From the NCBI GenBank assembly GCA_032160545.1, contig JAVHVN010000109.1, forward strand, positions 5,723-69,722: a DNA stretch of 64,000 nt, given 5' to 3'. This DNA is from DATGFB01 sp032160545. Lineage in GTDB: Bacteria; Actinomycetota; Actinomycetes; Mycobacteriales; Jatrophihabitantaceae. Below the pieces are notes generated by a model. That model was not told the DNA's origin, searched no databases, and saw only the letters and a list, made by a program, of their open reading frames with translations. Of the stretch, positions 17,909 to 25,421 are shown piece after piece. Position 1 is the first letter of the stretch, and each line of letters opens with the position of its first letter. The position numbers and the translations under genes are program-made.

Positions 17909-19627
17909 TCAGACCTCCACGACCATCGGCATGAGCATCGGCCGGCGCCGATAGGTCTTGTCGACCCAGCGGCCGACCGTGCGCCGCACGATGTGTGCCA
18001 GCGCGTCGGAGTCGCGGACGCCGTCTGCCACCGACGACTCGACCACCGCGATGAGTTCGGCGCGGATCGGGTCGAGCGCCGCGGGGTCGTCGGTGAAGCC
18101 GCGCGCCACGATCTCGGGGCCGTAGACGACCTTGCCGGCCTCGGTGTCGACGGCGACGAGTATCGAGATGAAACCTTCGTCGCCGAGGATGCGGCGATCC
18201 TTCAGGGCCGCATCGCCGATGTCGCCGACCGCGAGCCCGTCGACGTAGACGTAGCCCACCGGGATCGTGCCGACGATCCGCGCGACGCCGTTCACAAGAT
18301 CGACGACGGTGCCGTCGGGGGCGAGCATCACCCGCTCGGGCGGGATGCCCATCGACTGTGCGATTGCGGCGTGCGCTCGCAGGTGCCGCCACTCGCCGTG
18401 CACCGGCATGTGGTTCTTCGGGCGCACCGCGGCGATGAGGTAGCGCAGCTCACCGGCCGTCGCGTGGCCCGAGACGTGTACCAGCGCGGTCGACCTGTGC
18501 ACCACGGTGGCACCGAGCCGCGACAGGCCGTTGATCACGTGACCGACCGACGTCTCGTTGCCGGGGATGAGCGACGACGCGAGCACGATGGTGTCGGACG
18601 GCGCGATGCGGATCGTCGGGTGCTCGCGATTCGCCATGCGCGACAGGGCGGACAGCGGCTCGCCCTGCGATCCGGTGGAGATGAGCAGCACCCGCCGCCC
18701 GGGTAGTTCCTCGGCGACCTTGAGGTCGATCAGCACGCCGTCGGGAACGTCGAGAATGCCGAGGTCGCGCGCGATCTGCATGTTGCGCACCATCGAGCGG
18801 CCGACGAGCGCCACCTGTCGCTGTGAAGCCACCGCGGCGTCGAGCACCTGTTGCACGCGGTGCACGTGCGAGGCGAAGCAGGCGACGATGACGCGCTCGC
18901 GCGCCTTGAGGATCACGTCGCCGACGACCACGCCGACCTCGCGCTCGGACGGCTGGAAGCCGGGCACCTCGGCATTGGTCGAGTCGGCGAGCAGGAGGTC
19001 GACGCCCTCGTCCCCGAGGCGCGAGAAGCCGGGCAGGTCGGTGAGCCGGTCGTCGAGCGGGGTCTGGTCCATCTTGAAGTCGCCGGTGTGCAGCAGTGTC
19101 TGCCCGCCGATCCTGATCGCCACCGCGAGCGCGTCCGGGATGGAGTGGTTGACCGCGAAGAACTGCAGCTGCCAGTCGCCCACCTTGAGGCGGTCCTCCT
19201 CGCTGACCTGTGTCAGCTCGGGACGGATCCGGTGCTGGTCGAGCTTGGACGAGACGAGCGCGAGCGTGAGCCGCGAGCCGATGATCGGGATGTCGCCGCG
19301 GTCGCGCAGCAGGTACGGCAGCGCGCCGATGTGGTCCTCGTGCCCGTGCGTGAGGACGACCGCGTCGATGTCGTCGAGCCGGTCGGCGAAGTATGACCAG
19401 TCCGGCAGCGTGATATCGACGCCGGGGGAGTTCGTCTTGCCGAGCAGCATGCCGCAGTCGACGACCAGCAGCCGGCCGCGCCCGCCGTCCGGGGCGTACT
19501 CGAACACCGTCATGTTGCGGCCGATTTCCTTGATGCCGCCGAGCGCGACGATCCGCAGGCCCCCCGCCGCGAGAGCCGGCAACTTGCCGGGGGACGAGCC
19601 GGGTGCGGTGTTCGCGGTCGAGGTCAC
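17909..19627 (-). CDS. rnj: Ribonuclease J
   Basis: Metallo-beta-lactamase/beta-CASP ribonuclease with endo- and 5'-exonuclease activity in RNA maturation and decay. 572 residues, family length. Zinc motif HGHEDHIG (94-101), further ligands in FAVNHSIPD and LLHTGDFK, beta-CASP region (SRLVxx, GSQGEPLSAL, HVSGHA). The last 20 residues (RRRPMLMPMVVEV) match actinobacterial RNase J. The GTG start is 6 nt from a TAGCCT -10 box on the same strand, so the transcript is probably leaderless. Confidence 0.95.
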   Translation of the reverse strand: MTSTANTAPGSSPGKLPALAAGGLRIVALGGIKEIGRNMTVFEYAPDGGRGRLLVVDCGMLLGKTNSPGVDITLPDWSYFADRLDDIDAVVLTHGHEDHIGALPYLLRDRGDIPIIGSRLTLALVSSKLDQHRIRPELTQVSEEDRLKVGDWQLQFFAVNHSIPDALAVAIRIGGQTLLHTGDFKMDQTPLDDRLTDLPGFSRLGDEGVDLLLADSTNAEVPGFQPSEREVGVVVGDVILKARERVIVACFASHVHRVQQVLDAAVASQRQVALVGRSMVRNMQIARDLGILDVPDGVLIDLKVAEELPGRRVLLISTGSQGEPLSALSRMANREHPTIRIAPSDTIVLASSLIPGNETSVGHVINGLSRLGATVVHRSTALVHVSGHATAGELRYLIAAVRPKNHMPVHGEWRHLRAHAAIAQSMGIPPERVMLAPDGTVVDLVNGVARIVGTIPVGYVYVDGLAVGDIGDAALKDRRILGDEGFISILVAVDTEAGKVVYGPEIVARGFTDDPAALDPIRAELIAVVESSVADGVRDSDALAHIVRRTVGRWVDKTYRRRPMLMPMVVEV

Positions 19628-19633
19628 CCTTCG

Positions 19634-19643
19634 AGGCTATCGT
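19634..19643. promoter_or_regulatory. Overlapping divergent -10 elements between rnj and a membrane gene
   Basis: In the 24-bp gap, TAGCCT reads toward rnj (19639 to 19634) and TATCGT reads the other way (19638-19643). The two share the central TA. Both lie 6-8 nt from the respective start codons. Confidence 0.5.
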
Positions 19644-19651
19644 TCTCCGGC

Positions 19652-19930
19652 ATGACGACCACCGCGCTGAATTCCGACCAGATCGGCAAGCTCGGCATCG
19701 GCATCATCATCGCGATGGTGGTTGTCGGCGTTCTCCTCAGCCTCGTGATCACCGCGATCGTGGGCCGCCTGGTGATCCTGCTGGTCGTCGTGGTCCTCGC
19801 GGTGGTCGTCTGGCAGCAGCGCACCGAGATCAAGAACAAGGTGGCCGACTGCAAGCTGAACGGCACCTTCTTCGGCGTGCACGTCTCGGCGCCGAAGGAT
19901 GTCATCTCCGCCTGCCATCGGACGGGCTGA
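19652..19930 (+). CDS. Small membrane protein
   Basis: 92 residues, unrecognised. Two strongly hydrophobic helices (about residues 13-34 and 38-56: IGIIIAMVVVGVLLSLVITAIV and LVILLVVVVLAVVVW) are followed by a soluble tail with two Cys (DCKLNG, SACHRTG) that could form a disulfide. It is divergent from rnj with only 24 bp between, and ends 3 bp before the convergent DedA gene. Confidence 0.65.
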   Translation: MTTTALNSDQIGKLGIGIIIAMVVVGVLLSLVITAIVGRLVILLVVVVLAVVVWQQRTEIKNKVADCKLNGTFFGVHVSAPKDVISACHRTG

Positions 19931-19933
19931 GCG

Positions 19934-20593
19934 CTACCGCTCGGACGCGCGCCGGCGGCCCCGCACGTAGTGGTACGCCGCGGGCAACAGCGACAGGACG
20001 ACCACCGCGATCACGGCGACGTCCACGTAGCCCTTGTTGTCCTGCACAAACTTGATCTTGCCGAGTTGGTGCCCGAGCAGCAGCACGCCGTCGGCCCAGA
20101 TGATGCCGCCGATGGCGCTGAACACCGCGTAGCGCGCGAAGTTCATGCGGGCGACACCTGCCATCACCGTCGCGACGGTGCGCACGATCGGGACGAACCG
20201 GCCGACGACGATCGTCCAGCTGCCGAACCGGTCGAAGAAGTCGCGTGACCTCGTGACGTACTCGGGGCGGAAGAAGCGCGAGTCGGGCCGGTCGAAGACC
20301 ACCGGCCCCGCCCGGTACCCGATCACGTAGCCCACCAGGTTGCCGACGATCGCGGCCAGCGGGGCGACGATCAGGTACGCCCCGAGCGAGGTCTTGATCG
20401 AACCTGTGGCGATCGAGATGCCCGCGGCGAACAGCAGCGTGTCACCGGGCAGGAAGAACCCGACCAGCAGCCCGCACTCGGCGAACAGGATGATCGCGAG
20501 CCCGACGAGGCCGAAACTCGAGAGCAGGTGGTCGGGGCTGATCGGGTTGGCGAGCACGGTGCCGGTCGCGGTGAGCGCGGCGGAGGTCGGCAT
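19934..20593 (-). CDS. DedA family membrane protein
   Basis: 219 residues. The DedA/SNARE-associated family includes undecaprenyl-phosphate flippases (UptA-type) and envelope-homeostasis proteins. Family motifs: GFFLPGDTLLFAAG, the conserved GYxxG/RAGP segment, RSRDFFDRFGSWTIVVGRFVPIVRT (conserved F-x-R-F-x-P) and GGIIWADGVLLLGH. About five hydrophobic segments. ATG 20593 is preceded by a long structured element (20614-20689). Substrate is inferred only from the family. Confidence 0.88.
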   Translation of the reverse strand: MPTSAALTATGTVLANPISPDHLLSSFGLVGLAIILFAECGLLVGFFLPGDTLLFAAGISIATGSIKTSLGAYLIVAPLAAIVGNLVGYVIGYRAGPVVFDRPDSRFFRPEYVTRSRDFFDRFGSWTIVVGRFVPIVRTVATVMAGVARMNFARYAVFSAIGGIIWADGVLLLGHQLGKIKFVQDNKGYVDVAVIAVVVLSLLPAAYHYVRGRRRASER

Positions 20594-20613
20594 GTGGGCA
20601 GCGTACGGGTCAA

Positions 20614-20689
20614 GTTCCGGGCGTACCCCCGCCGTGCCCGACGGTGACTCGTGCCGGGCACCTCCCCGAATGGCGGGGGTACGTGGAAC
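20614..20689. other. 76-nt nested inverted repeat (structured RNA or terminator)
   Basis: Outer arms GTTCC/GGAAC, then GTACCCCCGCC (20623-20633) with GGCGGGGGTAC (20672-20682), then GTGCCCG (20634-20640) with CGGGCAC (20655-20661). A 10-nt bulge sits on one side and a 14-nt loop at the tip. It lies in the 155-bp gap between the sigma-factor 3' end and the DedA start, both on the minus strand. It may terminate sigma-factor transcription or form part of the DedA leader. Confidence 0.6.
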
Positions 20690-20748
20690 CGAGGCGGGCG
20701 GGCGCTGCAGGGAAGCGGCCCGCACGCCCCGGCGATCGGGGCCGTGGC

Positions 20749-21636
20749 TCAGCCGACGGCGGGCAACCGATAGGTGGTGTCGGTACCTCCGGCGGTGCCC
20801 TGCGCACGGGCGACGACGGCGGCGCAGTACGTGGCGCGGGCGTTGGCACGGCGGCGGCTGAGCGGCGACGCGCTCACCGCCGGCTCCGAGCCGGCGTTGA
20901 CAGCGGCGAGCCCGGCGCGCAGCAGTTCGAGCGCCTCGGACCGCAGTTGCGACACGCGGGACTCGGTCACCCCGAACTCGGCCGCGATGTCGCCCATGCG
21001 CCGCTGGCCGAAGAAGTACTCCTCGACGACGGTCCGCAACCGGTCGGGCAGCTCGGTGATCGCGTCGCGCAGTTGCGCCAGCGTCTCGCGCTGCATCAGC
21101 GCGCTCTCCGGGTCGTCGTGAGACACCGGCAGTTCGGTGCGCCGCTGCGGCGTCAGCGCCTCGACGCTGAGCAGGCCGGCGCGGTGGACGTCCTGCTGGA
21201 CGGCGGCGACGTCGCGCTCGGTGAGGCCGAGTTCGGCCGCGATCTCGGTGCGGGTGGGGGTGCGGCCGAGTGCGTAGACGAGCTTGTCGCGGGCGCCCTC
21301 GACCTCGCGTGCCCGGGTGCGGACGGCCCGGCTGGCCCAGTCCATCGAGCGCAGCTCGTCGGTGATGGCGCCGCGGATCCGGATGCCGGCGAAGGAGGTG
21401 AACGGCACGCCGCGCGCGGAGTCGAAGCTCTGGGCGGCCATGGTGAGCGCGAGCATGCCGGCGGACAGGAGGTCGTCCCGGTTGACGTGCGCAGGGACCC
21501 GGCCGAGCGCCTCGCGGACGATGTGGCCGACGAGGGGCAGGTGGCTGGTGATCAGCTCGTCCGCCTCGACGTGATCATCGCTTTCGGCACGGGCGTGCCG
21601 CGGGCGGGCCGAGAGGGCCGGAAGAGTGAGCGTCAC
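20749..21636 (-). CDS. FliA/WhiG-type sigma factor
   Basis: 295 residues, group 3 sigma-70 factor controlling motility (FliA) or sporulation (WhiG). Region 2: ADELITSHLPLVGHIVREAL and DDLLSAGMLALTMAAQSFD with FTSFAGIRIRGAITDELRSMDWASR, a near-signature for this group. Region 3: TRTEIAAELGLTERDVAAVQQ. Region 4: LPDRLRTVVEEYFFGQRRMGDIAAEFGVTESRVSQLRSEAL. A basic Ala/Arg tail follows. GTG 21636 is chosen because GGAGG precedes it by 6 nt. The adjacent divergent FlgN-like gene favours a flagellar connection, though no other flagellar gene is in the window. Confidence 0.88.
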   Translation of the reverse strand: MTLTLPALSARPRHARAESDDHVEADELITSHLPLVGHIVREALGRVPAHVNRDDLLSAGMLALTMAAQSFDSARGVPFTSFAGIRIRGAITDELRSMDWASRAVRTRAREVEGARDKLVYALGRTPTRTEIAAELGLTERDVAAVQQDVHRAGLLSVEALTPQRRTELPVSHDDPESALMQRETLAQLRDAITELPDRLRTVVEEYFFGQRRMGDIAAEFGVTESRVSQLRSEALELLRAGLAAVNAGSEPAVSASPLSRRRANARATYCAAVVARAQGTAGGTDTTYRLPAVG

Positions 21637-21655
21637 GTGAGCCTCCGAGGGGCCG

Positions 21656-21715
21656 GTCCGGCTTGACGCCGGACTGCTATAGGTCCCCCGCAGGACCGCT
21701 TCCGGCCTTGGCCGG
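21656..21715. promoter_or_regulatory. Three successive hairpins in the sigma-factor leader
   Basis: GTCCGGC-TTGAC-GCCGGAC (21656-21674), GGTCC-loop-GGACC (21682-21697) and CCGGCC-TT-GGCCGG (21702-21715) stand in a row, 20-80 bp upstream of the sigma-factor start on the minus strand. They would fold in its 5' leader. No known riboswitch consensus is recognised. Confidence 0.5.
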
Positions 21716-21846
21716 CTGCTCACGGAGCGTCTGTTAGATCCGTGTGAAGTGAGACTCTGACACATACGGACGATCAAGGCAAGGGACGTTCATCCGAACG
21801 GTGCAAGTCCGCTCAACCAACGCGTTCGGCGGCCGATGGCTGAGGC

Positions 21847-22293
21847 ATGCCGAACTCCGACTACGCCCACCCGGTCGGAGACGGAACCAAGATCACGCAG
21901 GGCCGCACCCACAGCACCGGCTTCGCCGCGGTATGCGCCGTGCTCTGGGCCGAACGCGACCTGCTCGGGTCGCTCGCGCGCACGGTGGTCGTCGGCCGGC
22001 TCGCCGGGACCCCGTCCGGGACGGGCGTGGTCCTGACGCCACGCCGGCCGGTAGCGGGGCAGCGCTTGGTGATCGAACGGCTGCGCCTGCAGGAAGTGCT
22101 GCGGGCGTCGGTCGTCGACGCGGCGGTTGGACCGCTCACCGGACCGATGACCCTCGCCGAGCTTGCGGCGCGGGCCCCGGAGCCGTGGTCGACGATGCTG
22201 ATGGACCATCGCGCCGCGCTGTGCGGGCTGGTCGCCGACCTCGACTCCCTGGCCGTCCTGAGCCAGTTGTCGCTCACCGAGTTCCTGGCCTGA
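21847..22293 (+). CDS. FlgN-like protein
   Basis: 148 residues. A helical segment with LWAERDLLGSLARTVVVG resembles the start of FlgN-type flagellar export chaperones. The stretch MTLAELAARAPEPWSTMLMDHRAALCGLVADLDSL matches the actinobacterial FlgN pattern (LAELA..APEPW...L.DHR.AL..LV). FlgN keeps hook-junction proteins soluble before export. Assignment is from pattern memory and moderate; the divergent position next to a FliA/WhiG sigma factor supports it. It could instead bind the sigma factor. Confidence 0.55.
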   Translation: MPNSDYAHPVGDGTKITQGRTHSTGFAAVCAVLWAERDLLGSLARTVVVGRLAGTPSGTGVVLTPRRPVAGQRLVIERLRLQEVLRASVVDAAVGPLTGPMTLAELAARAPEPWSTMLMDHRAALCGLVADLDSLAVLSQLSLTEFLA

Positions 22294-22387
22294 ACCGCGC
22301 GCTCGACGCCTCGCTCGGCTGCGGGCGGACGCTGCGGAATACTCGAGCGTGCCGACCGAGAACCGTCGAATCCGTCAGGAGCTTCCG

Positions 22388-23416
22388 ATGCCCATCGCCA
22401 CGCCCGAGGTCTACGCCGACATGCTCGACCGAGCGAAGCAGGGTGGTTTCGCGTACCCGGCCATCAACGTCACCTCGTCCGAGACGGTGAATGCTGCGCT
22501 GCGCGGGTTCGCCGACGCCGGCAGCGACGGCATCATCCAGGTATCGACCGGTGGCGCGGAGTTCTCCTCCGGCACCCGCGTGAAGGAGATGGTCACCGGA
22601 GCCGTCGCGCTCGCCGAGTTCGCGAACGCGGTCGCCGGCAAGTACCCGATCAACGTCGCGCTGCACACCGACCACTGCCCGAAGGACAAGCTCGACGGCT
22701 ACGTCCGCCCGCTGCTCGCGCTGTCACAGGAGCGGGTCGACCGCGGCGAGCAGCCGCTGTTCCAGTCGCACATGTGGGACGGCTCGGCGATCGACCTCGA
22801 CGAGAACCTGCAGATCGCGGCCGAGCTGCTCGAGAAGGCCGCGAAGGCGCGGATCATCCTCGAGGTCGAGATCGGCGTGGTCGGCGGCGAGGAGGACGGC
22901 GTCGTCGGCGAGATGAACGAGAAGCTGTACACGACGCCGGGCGATGCGCTGCACACCGCCGAGGTGCTCGGCGTCGGCGAGAAGGGCCGCTACCTGCTGG
23001 CCGCGACGTTCGGCAACGTGCACGGGGTCTACAAGCCGGGCAACGTGAAGCTGCGCCCAGAGATCCTGAAGGAGCTCCAGGACGCGGTCGGCAAGAAGCT
23101 CGGCAAGGACAAGCCGTTCGACCTGGTGTTCCACGGGGGGTCCGGTTCGGCGCTCGAAGAGATCCGCGAGGCCGTCTCGTACGGCGTCGTGAAGATGAAC
23201 GTCGACACCGACACCCAGTACGCCTTCACCCGCGAGATCGCCGGTCACATGTTCACCAACTACGACGGCGTCCTGAAGGTCGACGGCGAGGTCGGCAACA
23301 AGAAGGCCTACGACCCGCGCTCCTACCTCAAGCTCGCCGAGACCGGCATGGCTGCCCGCGTGACGAAGGCGTGCCAGGACCTGCTGTCGGCCGGTAAGGC
23401 CCCGTCGGTCTCCTGA
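22388..23416 (+). CDS. fba: Fructose-bisphosphate aldolase, class II
   Basis: Zinc-dependent aldolase splitting fructose 1,6-bisphosphate in glycolysis and running in reverse in gluconeogenesis. 342 residues. Metal/active-site HTDHCP (His93, Asp95), EVEIGVVGGEEDGV, ATFGNVHGVYKPG (metal His), VFHGGSGS (phosphate and zinc His) and KMNVDTDTQYAF. AGGAG lies 7 nt before the ATG. Transcribed with the sense of DUF3151 and purA downstream but separated by a 200-bp gap. Confidence 0.96.
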   Translation: MPIATPEVYADMLDRAKQGGFAYPAINVTSSETVNAALRGFADAGSDGIIQVSTGGAEFSSGTRVKEMVTGAVALAEFANAVAGKYPINVALHTDHCPKDKLDGYVRPLLALSQERVDRGEQPLFQSHMWDGSAIDLDENLQIAAELLEKAAKARIILEVEIGVVGGEEDGVVGEMNEKLYTTPGDALHTAEVLGVGEKGRYLLAATFGNVHGVYKPGNVKLRPEILKELQDAVGKKLGKDKPFDLVFHGGSGSALEEIREAVSYGVVKMNVDTDTQYAFTREIAGHMFTNYDGVLKVDGEVGNKKAYDPRSYLKLAETGMAARVTKACQDLLSAGKAPSVS

Positions 23417-23434
23417 ACCGCGACGCGGGCTCGA

Positions 23435-23548
23435 TCTCGTGCCGCTGCGGGCAACGACGAACGCGGCCAGCCCGCCGAGCGCGACCAGTGCCGCGGCGAC
23501 CGACAAACCGAGCTTGTAGCCGCTGAGGAACGCGTCGACGGGCGGGTG
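23435..23548 (-). pseudogene. Remnant of an MFS-type transporter C-terminus
   Basis: On the minus strand the frame reads HPPVDAFLSGYKLGLSVAAA then ALVALGGLAAFVVARSG, which looks like the last helix and tail of a DHA2-type MFS transporter. No start codon and no proper end: the frame runs on antisense through fba. It occupies most of the 200-bp fba/DUF3151 gap, so this stretch is probably a decayed gene end. Confidence 0.35.
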
Positions 23549-23617
23549 GCCGGTGCGCGGGCGACGCGGGCGACCGTCCCGCGTTCCTGACCGCGCGGGC
23601 ACGGCAGAATCGGCGCC

Positions 23618-24022
23618 ATGACTGGATTCGGCAACCTGCTCGCACCGCCCACGCGCCTCCCCGAGGATCCGGCGGTGGCCCTGCTCGCCGCGGGCGACGA
23701 CCCCGCCGCGGTCGCCGCGAGGTACCCGACGTCGTCCGCGGCGTGGGCATCGCTCGCCGAGAGCGCACTCGCCGGCGGGCGCACGATCGAGGCGTACGCG
23801 TATGCCCGCACCGGCTATCACCGCGGTCTCGACGCCCTGCGTCGCGCGGGCTGGAAGGGACAGGGTCCGGTGCCCTGGGCCCACGAGCCGAACCAGGGCT
23901 TCCTGCGCGCGGTGAACGCGTTGTCGAGCGCGGCCGCGATCATCGGTGAAGACGCCGAGGCGCAGCGCTGCGCCCAGTTGCTGACCGACAGCGACCCCGA
24001 GGCGGCCGTGCACCTGAGCTGA
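23618..24022 (+). CDS. DUF3151 family protein
   Basis: 134 residues, actinobacterial family of unknown function. Typical features: LLAPPTRLPEDPA near the start, PTSSAAWASLAE, AYAYARTGYHRGLDALRRAGWKGQGPVPW and EPNQGFLRAVNALSSAAAIIGE. It is soluble and helical with TPR-like character. The ATG is 7 nt after CAGAAT, a possible leaderless -10. The fba-DUF3151-purA neighbourhood is, as I recall, conserved in mycobacteria, which suggests a central-metabolism link. Confidence 0.85.
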   Translation: MTGFGNLLAPPTRLPEDPAVALLAAGDDPAAVAARYPTSSAAWASLAESALAGGRTIEAYAYARTGYHRGLDALRRAGWKGQGPVPWAHEPNQGFLRAVNALSSAAAIIGEDAEAQRCAQLLTDSDPEAAVHLS

Positions 24023-24095
24023 GTCGCGCTGGGCAGACCGTCCTGGTTGCTAGCCTGCATCCCGCCCGTGACCGCGAACCGCAGGAGGCGACGGC

Positions 24096-25382
24096 ATGCC
24101 CGCAATAGTTCTCGTCGGCGCCCAGTGGGGCGACGAAGGCAAGGGCAAGGCTACCGATCTGCTCGGCAGCCGGGTCGATGCCGTCGTCAAGTTCAACGGT
24201 GGCAACAACGCCGGGCACACCATCGTCATCGGTCACGAGAAGTACGCGCTGCACCTGCTGCCGTCCGGCATCCTGACGCCGGGCTGCACGCCGATCATCG
24301 GCAACGGCGTGGTCGTCGACCTCGGTGTCCTGTTCGAGGAGATCGACGCCCTCGAGGCACGTGGTGTCGACACCACGAAGCTGGTCGTCAGCAGCGCGGC
24401 GCACGTCATCGCCTCGTACAACCGCACCCTCGACAAGGTGACCGAGCGCTTCCTCGGCAGCAGCCGTATCGGCACCACCGGTCGCGGCATCGGGCCGACG
24501 TACGCCGACAAGATGGCGCGCGTCGGAATCCGGATCCAGGACCTGTTCGACGAGGACGTCCTGCGGGCCAAGGTGAGCGGAGCGCTCAGCCTCAAGAACC
24601 AGATCCTGGTGAAGATCTACAACCGCAAGGCCATCGAGGTCGAGGCCGTCGTCGAGGAGCTTCTCGGCTACGCCGACCGGCTGCGCCCGATGGTCACCGA
24701 CACGACGCTGCTGCTCGACACGATGCTCGGCGCGGGCAAGACCGTCGTCCTCGAGGCGGGGCAGGCGACGCTGCTCGACGTCGACCACGGCACCTACCCG
24801 TTCGTCACCTCGTCGAGCGCGACGGCCGGCGGGGCCTGCACCGGCAGCGGCATCCCACCGACCCGCATCAGCCGGGTGATCGCGATCTTGAAGGCGTACA
24901 CCACGCGCGTCGGCGAAGGCCCGTTCCCGACCGAACTGCTGGACGACAAGGGCGAGGCGCTGCGTCTCGCCGGAGCCGAGTTCGGGACGACGACAGGGCG
25001 GCCGCGGCGGTGTGGCTGGTTCGACGCGCCGATCGGGCGCTACGCCGCGCGCATCAACGGCGTCACCGACTTCGTCGTCACCAAGCTCGACGTGCTCACC
25101 GGGATGCCCGAGGTGCCGGTCTGCGTGGCGTACGACATCGACGGGGTGCGGCACGACGAGCTGCCGATGACGCAGGCGGAATTCGCTCGGGCCGTCCCGA
25201 TCTACGAGACCTTCCCCGGGTGGGACGAGGACATCTCGACGGCCCGCAGCCTCGAGGAGCTGCCCCGCAACGCGCGCGACTACCTGGCAGCGCTGGAGTC
25301 GATGATCGGTGTGCGGATCTCGGCGGTCGGCGTCGGGCCCGGCCGGGACGAGACGATCGCGGTGCACGACCTGCTCGACTGA
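24096..25382 (+). CDS. purA: Adenylosuccinate synthetase
   Basis: GTP-dependent ligation of IMP and aspartate, the first committed step to AMP. 428 residues. GDEGKGK (12-18), NGGNNAGHT, the SSAAH and GTTGRGIGPTYADK region, and TTGRPRRCGWFD. AGGAGG precedes the ATG and a TAGCCT box at 24051-24056 is a likely -10, giving a 5' leader of about 30 nt. It heads a same-strand run with purD and purB. Confidence 0.97.
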   Translation: MPAIVLVGAQWGDEGKGKATDLLGSRVDAVVKFNGGNNAGHTIVIGHEKYALHLLPSGILTPGCTPIIGNGVVVDLGVLFEEIDALEARGVDTTKLVVSSAAHVIASYNRTLDKVTERFLGSSRIGTTGRGIGPTYADKMARVGIRIQDLFDEDVLRAKVSGALSLKNQILVKIYNRKAIEVEAVVEELLGYADRLRPMVTDTTLLLDTMLGAGKTVVLEAGQATLLDVDHGTYPFVTSSSATAGGACTGSGIPPTRISRVIAILKAYTTRVGEGPFPTELLDDKGEALRLAGAEFGTTTGRPRRCGWFDAPIGRYAARINGVTDFVVTKLDVLTGMPEVPVCVAYDIDGVRHDELPMTQAEFARAVPIYETFPGWDEDISTARSLEELPRNARDYLAALESMIGVRISAVGVGPGRDETIAVHDLLD

Positions 25383-25409
25383 TACGGGACGTCCTCAGTA
25401 TCCGGGGCG

Positions 25410-25415
25410 CAGAAT
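25410..25415 (+). promoter_or_regulatory. -10-like CAGAAT (leaderless)
   Basis: CAGAAT ends 6 nt before the ATG at 25422. It is the same hexamer and nearly the same spacing as before the DUF3151 gene (23605-23610). Confidence 0.35.
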
Positions 25416-25421
25416 CCGGGA

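Noticed and set aside
21716..21846. Possible cobalamin or c-di-GMP riboswitch near GGTGCAAGTCCG before the FlgN-like gene
   Set aside because: Only a short resemblance; the B12 box and the GEMM core motifs are missing.
22724..24013. Long minus-strand frame across fba and DUF3151
   Set aside because: Antisense to a certain aldolase; only the short piece in the gap (23435-23548) resembles protein, so the rest is not called.
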